From assembly GCA_900547915.1 (NCBI GenBank), contig URIN01000038.1, positions 1 to 8,740 on the forward strand: a DNA stretch of 8,740 nt, given 5' to 3'. The notes below the pieces were generated by a model. The model did not search any database. It was given only the letters and a program-made list of their open reading frames with translations, and was not told the DNA's origin. The position numbers were made by a program, and so were the translations under genes. The stretch comes from an uncultured Clostridium sp. Lineage in GTDB: Bacteria; Bacillota; Clostridia; Oscillospirales; Acutalibacteraceae. Positions 1 through 6,038 of this stretch are shown here, piece after piece. How positions within the stretch are numbered: position 1 is the stretch's first letter; every line of letters starts with the position of its first letter.

Positions 1-2
1 AT

Positions 3-455
3 TATAAAAACGGAATTCAGGAATTTGATTCCTCAGTGTTTGATTCTATTTTGTCTGAGATATCCGTTCTCGAAAAAAGGCAGTCAGAGTTGATTGACGA
101 GGTAAAACAGGAAAAGAAAAATAAGCAAAATACAATAACTTTAAGAAAAGAACTTTCTCAGATAAAAGCAAAAACAGCTGCTGCAAAGCGTTCGTTAAAG
201 CAGGCGAGAGATGATTTCTCTTTATACAACCGTGCGGCAAAGCCGTTTCTTGATGCGAAAAAGCTTTTGACACAGCAGGAAAACTATCTTCACTATGAAG
301 AAATAAAAAGCAGATATAACGAGTCAAAGGCTCGCGCCGAGGCTCAGAGAGAAGCTTTAAGTTTACAGGAAGAACGCAGCAAAGCTGAAAAAGAAGCCTA
401 TGCGGCGAAGCTTAGAGAAGCAAGAAAAAACAGCAAGTCAAAGAATAAAAAGTAA
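3..455 (+). CDS. Partial coiled-coil protein of unknown function (3' end only)
   Basis: The reading frame is open to the left edge (it reads YKNGIQEFDSSVFDSI... from base 3), so this is the C-terminal part of a longer protein. The GTG at 36 is probably an internal valine, since no ribosome binding site precedes it. The roughly 150 visible residues are almost entirely charged and helical, rich in Lys, Glu, Gln, Arg and Ala, with a heptad-like pattern typical of a long coiled coil. They end in a basic tail (KNSKSKNKK). No catalytic motif, membrane segment or signal peptide is visible. I do not recognise the family. Long coiled-coil C-termini with basic tails occur in MobA/MobL-type relaxases and in various structural proteins, but nothing here decides between these. 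It is separated from the next gene by an 82-nt gap with its own promoter-like elements, so it probably does not belong to the glycan operon. Confidence 0.7.
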   Translation, partial: YKNGIQEFDSSVFDSILSEISVLEKRQSELIDEVKQEKKNKQNTITLRKELSQIKAKTAAAKRSLKQARDDFSLYNRAAKPFLDAKKLLTQQENYLHYEEIKSRYNESKARAEAQREALSLQEERSKAEKEAYAAKLREARKNSKSKNKK

Positions 456-470
456 TTTTTATAAACGGTG

Positions 471-489
471 CTCAGTTTTTTTAACTGAG
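471..489. repeat. Perfect inverted repeat, possible operator or weak terminator
   Basis: CTCAGTT (471-477) is the exact reverse complement of AACTGAG (483-489), with a five-T loop. The stem is AT-containing and no T-run follows it on either strand, so a classical intrinsic terminator for the upstream gene is not convincing. It lies just upstream of the TATAAT at 502-507, where a -35 element or operator would be, so a regulator-binding site is at least as likely. Confidence 0.45.
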
Positions 490-507
490 GTTATGATTAC
501 TTATAAT
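479..507 (+). promoter_or_regulatory. Candidate sigma-A promoter of the glycan operon
   Basis: A perfect -10 hexamer TATAAT lies at 502-507, predicting transcription start near 514 and a short leader of about 24 nt before the ATG at 538. The -35 region is weak: the best match is TTAACT at 481-486 (4 of 6, 15-bp spacer), and hexamers at 16-18 bp spacing match at only 3 of 6. A poor -35 overlapping the 471-489 inverted repeat suits a regulated promoter. It is the only gap of any size before the five-gene operon. Confidence 0.45.
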
Positions 508-518
508 TGTGCTGAGGT
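485..518. repeat. Direct repeat CTGAGGT flanking the -10 box
   Basis: CTGAGGT occurs at 485-491 and again at 512-518, start-to-start distance 27 bp. The two copies bracket the TATAAT at 502-507, and the second overlaps the predicted start point. The first copy shares its CTGAG with the right arm of the inverted repeat at 471-489. The arrangement fits a pair of regulator half-sites, but seven-base repeats can arise by chance. Confidence 0.3.
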
Positions 519-525
519 CGTTTAC

Positions 526-530
526 AGGAG
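526..530 (+). promoter_or_regulatory. Ribosome binding site that sets the transporter start
   Basis: AGGAG lies 7 nt upstream of the ATG at 538. It decides the transporter start: the frame is open back to an ATG at 400, but that would overlap the preceding gene by 56 bases and give an N-terminal extension unlike the GPH family. Confidence 0.8.
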
Positions 531-537
531 TGCTGAA

Positions 538-2214
538 ATGAAAAATTTATCCGTTAAAATAAATACAATGGTAGGAAAGCTTAAAACGTATTGGCATACT
601 CCGCCTAAAGGATATTATGTTAGTTACAAAGAGTTCCTAAATTTGGCGTTAGGTTCAGGTTCCCTGTCATTTTCCAGTGTTTTAATAACATGGACTACAA
701 TAGCAATCAATGTTCCTATGATGATTAGCTATTTCAAGGTTTCATCAGGATTCATATTCATCGCCGGAATGGCTGCGTCAGTTCTCGGCCTGGTGAGGGC
801 GCCTATACTTTCTATGATGATTGACAATTCAAAATCATCTAAAAATAAATTCAAGCGCTTTCTGCCGTCATCGGCAATCTTAACAGTAATTTGCTTTTGC
901 GCTGTTCCGTTTATTCCTCAGGTTTTAACTGAAAATATACTGTTTTCATTTTCGATTCCTAGTATACCGATATTTTCTGTTGAAGCCTCTGTTATAGATG
1001 TTTCTCTGGGCGCACTGATTATGTTTATCCTTATCCAAGTGGGAACATTCTTTTCAACTATTCTGAATCAATGTATGGTAGGAATAGAACAAACGATTTC
1101 TCCAGTGGCTCAGGAAAGAGCTAATATAGGTGCGTTCAAGGGGCTTGTATCGAATATTCCCGCTTCAGTCGTTAATGTTATTCTTCCGCTTGCGGCAGGA
1201 CTTTTATTTGCTACCAGTGAAAGCCCCATGAACAACATTGAACTGTACAGGTGGGCTTTCCCCATTTGCGGATTAGGGTGTATCGTATTTGTTTTCTTTG
1301 CCTATTTCGGCACTGAAGAACGAACAATCGTACATAAGGAATATGTTGCCCAGGTCAAATTCCTTGACGGCACAAAACAGCTTCTTACAAATAAATATTT
1401 CTGGATAATCACGCTTTACACCATATTCATCGGCGTAAGAACAAACATAAATATGTATTTGTGGATATGCAACTACGCCATTTCCGGCCAAAACGGTTCG
1501 TTTGCTTTAAGCATATGCAATATTTTGCTGAACAACGCGCTTGTTCCCGGAATGCTTATAGGTCCGTTTTTAATTAAAAAACTCGGAAAGCGAAATGTAA
1601 TGCTCATTTCAACCGTTGGTTTTATGATAATGGCGTTTATGCAGCTTTTCACATTAAATCAGCCATATCTCATACTCGTGGCAATATTTTTCCAAAATCT
1701 TTTCAATGGCTTAAGTTATATTTCCACAATTATGATACCCGATGTGCTTGATTATCAGCAGTGGAAAACCGGAAAAAGGCTGGAGGGCTTCTGGCAGAAT
1801 TTCAGTGCGTTTGTAACAACTCTTTTCGGATTTTTTACAAGCGCTCTCATGCCTTTGTTTATGTCCTTCGGCGGAGTGGGCTTCGGGGATAATATTGACG
1901 AAGCGCTTAAGGACAAAACCGTCATGATGAACACATTTGAAAGTGTAACATGGCTTGGTATAATTTTTTCTGTGCTTAGCATAATTCCGTTTTTGTTTTA
2001 TGACTTATCAGAGAAAAAACATGCTAATTATATACGCGCGCTCAGGGTTAGGGCGGCTGTAAAGAATTACGAAAACAACGAGCTTGACGAAAACGATATA
2101 AACTTTGTAAAGGAAGCCGTTGAATATGCTTCCAGCAACGATGATGAGTTTATGAAAAAAGAACTCAGCCAATATAATTGCTTGCAAAAAATTACAGGAG
2201 AAAAAGATATATGA
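538..2214 (+). CDS. GPH-family (MFS) sugar:cation symporter-like transporter
   Basis: A 558-residue polytopic membrane protein of the glycoside-pentoside-hexuronide (GPH/MelB-like, MFS_2) family, expected to import an oligosaccharide or glycoside across the cytoplasmic membrane. About 12 hydrophobic segments run from residue ~40 to ~487. The best family signature is PDVLDYQQWKTGKRLEG (residues 401-417), matching the family's DxxDYxxWKTGKRxxG loop. The helix II/III loop (IDNSKSSKNKFKRFLP) matches the MelB-type basic loop. Immediately before it the family's D-x-x-x-D-P-I appears here as G84-L-V-R-A88-P-I, so both acidic residues corresponding to MelB Asp55 and Asp59 are missing. After the last helix there is a charged cytoplasmic tail of about 70 residues (489-558), longer than usual. 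The start at 538 is chosen for its AGGAG site. The stop overlaps the next ATG by 4 bp (ATGA), indicating translational coupling with the hydrolase that would process the imported sugar. Substrate cannot be read from sequence. Confidence 0.88.
   Translation: MKNLSVKINTMVGKLKTYWHTPPKGYYVSYKEFLNLALGSGSLSFSSVLITWTTIAINVPMMISYFKVSSGFIFIAGMAASVLGLVRAPILSMMIDNSKSSKNKFKRFLPSSAILTVICFCAVPFIPQVLTENILFSFSIPSIPIFSVEASVIDVSLGALIMFILIQVGTFFSTILNQCMVGIEQTISPVAQERANIGAFKGLVSNIPASVVNVILPLAAGLLFATSESPMNNIELYRWAFPICGLGCIVFVFFAYFGTEERTIVHKEYVAQVKFLDGTKQLLTNKYFWIITLYTIFIGVRTNINMYLWICNYAISGQNGSFALSICNILLNNALVPGMLIGPFLIKKLGKRNVMLISTVGFMIMAFMQLFTLNQPYLILVAIFFQNLFNGLSYISTIMIPDVLDYQQWKTGKRLEGFWQNFSAFVTTLFGFFTSALMPLFMSFGGVGFGDNIDEALKDKTVMMNTFESVTWLGIIFSVLSIIPFLFYDLSEKKHANYIRALRVRAAVKNYENNELDENDINFVKEAVEYASSNDDEFMKKELSQYNCLQKITGEKDI
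2196..2200 (+). promoter_or_regulatory. Ribosome binding site inside the transporter gene
   Basis: AGGAG lies 10 nt before the ATG at 2211, within the last codons of the transporter gene. It supports 2211 rather than the in-frame TTG at 2178 as start of the downstream hydrolase. Confidence 0.7.
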
Positions 2215-4136
2215 GCAGAAAACTAAGAATACTGTGCAGCCACATAAATTGTGATTATGAAGTGATTTATAACGGGTTTTCCTGGGTGAGTGACGGACGC
2301 CGCCCCTATGTTATCATAAGAAAAAAAGCAGGCGGTAAATATATAAGCACCTACCGTCCGTTTTCAAGCGCCCTCAAAAAATCAATTGAAACAAAGCCGA
2401 ACTGCATCATCTGCCGTTACAGTTCTTTTATCGCTTTTGGAAAGAAGCTTGATTTCACCCTCGTCTGCAAAGCGGAAATCACGGGAGAAAATACTGTTGA
2501 ATTTTCACTTAAAGCCGAAAACGAAACAGGTTATGATATTCAGGCGGTATATTTTCCCGCGCCGTTCAATTCAAAAAATAAAGGCAAAGTTTCGTATCAT
2601 GTTGACGCAATGCGTCAGGGCTTTCTTCTGCCCGATGGCTATAAAGAAAACTTCCTTTCAACCTTCGGCTTTGCTCATTACCTCAGGAGAATAAATACGG
2701 GAGACTGCTATATGCCCGTTTGGGGAAGAGTATGTGACGGAAACGGTTTTTCCGCAATAGTAGAAACACCTTATGACGCATGTATGTTTTCATCATTCGG
2801 CAGGCACGCTTCTTTTGTAAATTCGGTTCACTGGATGTCCAGCCTCGGCAAGCTTTCCTATGAAAGAAAAATCCGTTTTACTTTCCACAGCGAAAAGTGC
2901 GATTATAATACCATTGCCAAGGATTTCAGAAATTATCTAATTGAAAAAGGCAAGCTTAAAACAATTGACGATAAAATAAAAGAAAACGAAAATATAAAGA
3001 AACTTATAGGCTGTCCCGTCCTTCATCATAAGATTTTTTCTACAATTCAGCCGGCATCAAAGTTTTATGATAAAAACGCAACAAATCAAAAGCTTTATGC
3101 TTCATTTGAAAAAAGAGCCGTTCAAATGCAGGAGTTGAAAAGGGCAGGCCTTGAAAAGCTCTATATCCACACAGACGGCTGGGGAGCGCTCGGATACGAT
3201 AACCTTCATCCGTATATACTGCCTCCTTGTAAGGAAGCAGGCGGATGGGAAGGCTTAAAAGCCCTGTCAGATACTTGCAGAAGCCTCGGCTACATATTTG
3301 CGCTTCATGATCAGTACCGTGATTTTTACTATGCTTCAAAATATTTTGATATGGATAAAGCGGTTATGAAGATCGATTCAAGTCATCCTTACTGCTCTAC
3401 ATGGGACGGAGGGGAACACTCATTTTTATGCGCGTCTCAGGCACTTGATTTTGTAAAAAAGACATATACGGAGCTTGAGGAACACGGTGTGGATGTTCAG
3501 GGCGCTTATCTCGATGTGTTTTCCGTTGTGAGCGGAGATGAGTGTTTCAATCCTAAACATAAAATTACACGTGAAGAAAGCATAAAACACAGAGCGTCCT
3601 GCTTTGATTATTTGAATAAAAAAGGCTTGATTATGTCATCCGAAGAGCCTGCGTCTCAGCTGATAGACAGTATCTGCCTTGTTCACCACGGTCCGTTCAC
3701 TCTGCGCCCTCAGGAAAACGGTGCGGCTGTTGGAATTCCCGTTCCGCTTTTAAGCCTTGTTTATCATGACTGTATTATGATACCGTGGGATTGGTGGAAT
3801 AACTGGGGAATACCTAAAGGTGAGAAAGGAGAACTGTATTGCGCAATGCATGCGGGAATGCCTTATCTTCACTGTTTCGGAGAGGAAAATTTCAAAATAG
3901 GAAAGGATAATCGCTCGGCAGACACCGAATTGCTTGATGAGCGCTCTCTCCAAAAAGAACTAAACAGAATAAAGCCTTTGACGCAGCTTCAGGAGAAGCT
4001 TTACAATAAAGAAATGGTGCGCCATGAATTTTTAGACGGTAAACGAGTTCAAAGAACGATATATGCTGACGGAACTACTGTTACGGCAGATTTCCAAAAA
4101 GGAACATGGACGATAGGGAGTTTAAACAATGATTAA
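2211..4136 (+). CDS. GH129-like glycoside hydrolase, candidate alpha-N-acetylgalactosaminidase
   Basis: A 641-residue protein with no signal peptide, so probably cytoplasmic. It looks like the GH101/GH129 fold: an N-terminal beta domain (to ~250), a TIM barrel (~290-560) and a short C-terminal beta domain. Barrel motifs are IHTDGWG (residues 319-325), a following YDNLHP, LHDQYRD (365-371), GAYLDVFS (D435) and IMSSEEP (E478). I assign D435 as likely nucleophile and E478 as likely acid/base. From memory, these are the same positions reported for the GH129 enzyme NagBb of Bifidobacterium bifidum, which is of similar length and also intracellular; it releases GalNAc from GalNAc-alpha-Ser/Thr (Tn antigen). 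GH101 endo-enzymes are much larger, exported, and have a shorter nucleophile-acid spacing. The gene overlaps the transporter by 4 bp and the next gene by 8 bp. The fold-level call is firm; the exact substrate is inferred and another alpha-linked sugar is possible. Confidence 0.75.
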   Translation: MSRKLRILCSHINCDYEVIYNGFSWVSDGRRPYVIIRKKAGGKYISTYRPFSSALKKSIETKPNCIICRYSSFIAFGKKLDFTLVCKAEITGENTVEFSLKAENETGYDIQAVYFPAPFNSKNKGKVSYHVDAMRQGFLLPDGYKENFLSTFGFAHYLRRINTGDCYMPVWGRVCDGNGFSAIVETPYDACMFSSFGRHASFVNSVHWMSSLGKLSYERKIRFTFHSEKCDYNTIAKDFRNYLIEKGKLKTIDDKIKENENIKKLIGCPVLHHKIFSTIQPASKFYDKNATNQKLYASFEKRAVQMQELKRAGLEKLYIHTDGWGALGYDNLHPYILPPCKEAGGWEGLKALSDTCRSLGYIFALHDQYRDFYYASKYFDMDKAVMKIDSSHPYCSTWDGGEHSFLCASQALDFVKKTYTELEEHGVDVQGAYLDVFSVVSGDECFNPKHKITREESIKHRASCFDYLNKKGLIMSSEEPASQLIDSICLVHHGPFTLRPQENGAAVGIPVPLLSLVYHDCIMIPWDWWNNWGIPKGEKGELYCAMHAGMPYLHCFGEENFKIGKDNRSADTELLDERSLQKELNRIKPLTQLQEKLYNKEMVRHEFLDGKRVQRTIYADGTTVTADFQKGTWTIGSLNND

Positions 4137-6036
4137 ATTTACAACAAAAAATTATCGCTGCTCATCTTTTACGGAACAATCCGTTGTTCCTGATCTGTCA
4201 ATAAGCAGAAAACAGCCTAAATTTAAAAGCACAATAAAAGATTATGAAGGGCTGTTTATAAATTACGGCTACAGAGAAACGGCATATCCCTACACTCAGC
4301 AGAATGCATACTGCGATGAAAAAGAACAGCCGGTTTCAGTTGCCGTTCTCGAAAATGATTTTCTGTATGCAGAATTTCTGCCTGATTTCGGCGGCAGACT
4401 TTGGAAACTGTACGATAAGAAAAAAGAAACAGATATACTTTATACTAATGATGTTATAAGATTTCGAAATCTGAGTATCAGAAACGCTTGGTTTTCAGGC
4501 GGCGTTGAATGGAACTGCGGAATAATCGGCCATACTCCTTTTACCTGTTCACCTATGTACTGCGCAGAAGTGAAAGGCGGCAATTCGGAAGAGGTTCTCA
4601 GATTTTATGAATTTGAAAGAGTAAGGGGCATCTATTATCAGATGGATTTTTGGCTGGAGGAAAACCGTCTGATGGCGGCGGTGCGCATTGAAAATCCAAA
4701 TGATGATGTTGTTCCGATGTATTGGTGGTCAAACATGGCCACTCCGGAGTTTGAGGGCGGCAGAGTTGTTGTTCCTGCATGTGATGCCTATAATAATTCT
4801 GACGGTATAGGTATAAAGAAATCCCCAATTCCCATTGACGAGGGAATAGATGTTTCTTACCCTCAAAATATTCCTGATACGATAGATTATTTTTACGATA
4901 TTGCTCCTCACGAGCAAAAATTCATTGCAAATGTAAATGCGCAGGGAAAAGGCCTTTTACAGTGGTCAAGTCATAATCTTAAAGGCAGAAAATTGTTTTC
5001 GTGGGGTCACAGAAAAGGCTCAAAGCACTGGCAGAAAATGCTTACGGATAAAGCAGGCGATTATGTGGAAATTCAAGCGGGCCTTGGAAAAACACAGTAT
5101 GAATGTCTGCCCATGCCACCCAAAACAAGCTGGTCATTCATAGAATGCTATGCTCTTGCCGATGTAGGAAAAGAAAGCGTTGAAGGCGGATACGATGAGC
5201 TTGTTGAAGCAGTGAAAAATCAAATTTCCGGGTATGGAAATTCAGATGTGCTGGACAGCAGACTGAGCAGTGTTGAAAGTGATATAAGCCTTAAAAAAGG
5301 AAAAATCGTTTATAAAGGCAGCGGAATCGGAAGCCTTGGCAAAGTGCTTTGCGGGGGCGAAAGCGATCACCTTGAATTTGTGCCTGACAGCGAGTGTGAA
5401 TACTGGAATTCTTTAGCTTCGGGCGAAGAGCCGAAAACCGATGTTGTTTCTTTTCCGTTTGGAAAAAAAGCGGAATGTCTGCTTAAAAACAGCTCAAATC
5501 TGTGCGACTGGAGAATTAATTACCAGCTTGCTCTTATCAGTTATGATAAAAGAGATTTTGAAAGCGCTAAAAAGCAGTGCGAAAAAAGCATGATTCTTGA
5601 AAACAATCTGCAGAATAAATTTTTATACGCCTTTATTCTTTATCAGCTTGAAAATGAAAGATATATATATTATCTTAGAAAATGTATATCATGCGCATCG
5701 GATTCTTACAGCGTATGCGAAAGAATTTTGCGCCTGCTTATCGAAGATGAAAAATACAGCGAACTTATAAATATGTTCTGTAAAATCAGTTCTCGTCTTC
5801 AGTCAAATGCAAGGCTTAGAATGTATCTTTCCCTTGCACATTTGAAAGCAGGTAACGCTGAAAAAGCAAATGAAATTCTTACAGAAAACGGCGGACTTGA
5901 TCTTCTCGATTTCAGAGAGGGAGACAGAATGCTTGATGTTCTATACAGGGGCATAAGAAAAGAATTGTATAATGAACAAGATGACATTATTGTGCCTGAA
6001 CAGTTTGATTTTATAGTGTCCAAAACAGGAGAATAA
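4129..6036 (+). CDS. DUF5107-type protein with TPR-like C-terminal region
   Basis: A 635-residue protein without signal peptide or membrane segment. Residues ~40-365 resemble DUF5107, a beta-sandwich domain thought to be related to galactose mutarotase-like folds. Visible motifs are DFGGRLWKLYD (family-like strand-turn), SGGVEWNCGIIGH (S123-H135, with E127 and H135 as obvious candidate functional residues), PMYWWSNMA and KLFSWGHRKGSKHWQ. The last ~175 residues are helical and TPR-like: for example NYQLALISYDKRDFESAKKQ starting at 464, and LSLAHLKAGNAEKANEIL within 560-588. The biochemical role is unknown to me. Placement between two hydrolases, with its ATG 8 bp inside the upstream gene and only 2 nt before the next, argues for a function on the same sugar: an epimerase/mutarotase, an uncharacterised glycosidase, or a carbohydrate-binding scaffold. 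AGGGAG (4115-4120) lies 8 nt before the ATG and supports this start. Confidence 0.75.
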   Translation: MIKFTTKNYRCSSFTEQSVVPDLSISRKQPKFKSTIKDYEGLFINYGYRETAYPYTQQNAYCDEKEQPVSVAVLENDFLYAEFLPDFGGRLWKLYDKKKETDILYTNDVIRFRNLSIRNAWFSGGVEWNCGIIGHTPFTCSPMYCAEVKGGNSEEVLRFYEFERVRGIYYQMDFWLEENRLMAAVRIENPNDDVVPMYWWSNMATPEFEGGRVVVPACDAYNNSDGIGIKKSPIPIDEGIDVSYPQNIPDTIDYFYDIAPHEQKFIANVNAQGKGLLQWSSHNLKGRKLFSWGHRKGSKHWQKMLTDKAGDYVEIQAGLGKTQYECLPMPPKTSWSFIECYALADVGKESVEGGYDELVEAVKNQISGYGNSDVLDSRLSSVESDISLKKGKIVYKGSGIGSLGKVLCGGESDHLEFVPDSECEYWNSLASGEEPKTDVVSFPFGKKAECLLKNSSNLCDWRINYQLALISYDKRDFESAKKQCEKSMILENNLQNKFLYAFILYQLENERYIYYLRKCISCASDSYSVCERILRLLIEDEKYSELINMFCKISSRLQSNARLRMYLSLAHLKAGNAEKANEILTENGGLDLLDFREGDRMLDVLYRGIRKELYNEQDDIIVPEQFDFIVSKTGE

Positions 6037-6038
6037 TT

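Noticed and set aside
36..38. GTG at 36 as the true start of the coiled-coil gene
   Set aside because: The frame is open to the window edge with plausible coding residues before it, and there is no Shine-Dalgarno sequence upstream.
471..489. Inverted repeat as a strong intrinsic terminator of the first gene
   Set aside because: The stem is only 7 bp and AT-containing, and no T-tract follows on either strand. It is recorded as a repeat/possible operator instead.
400..537. In-frame N-terminal extension of the transporter from an ATG at 400
   Set aside because: It would overlap the upstream gene in another frame, has no good ribosome binding site, and the added 46 residues are not GPH-like. 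The ATG at 538 has AGGAG 7 nt upstream.
2178..2210. TTG start at 2178 for the GH129-like gene
   Set aside because: It has no suitable ribosome binding site. The ATG at 2211 has AGGAG at 2196-2200 and forms the typical ATGA coupling overlap.
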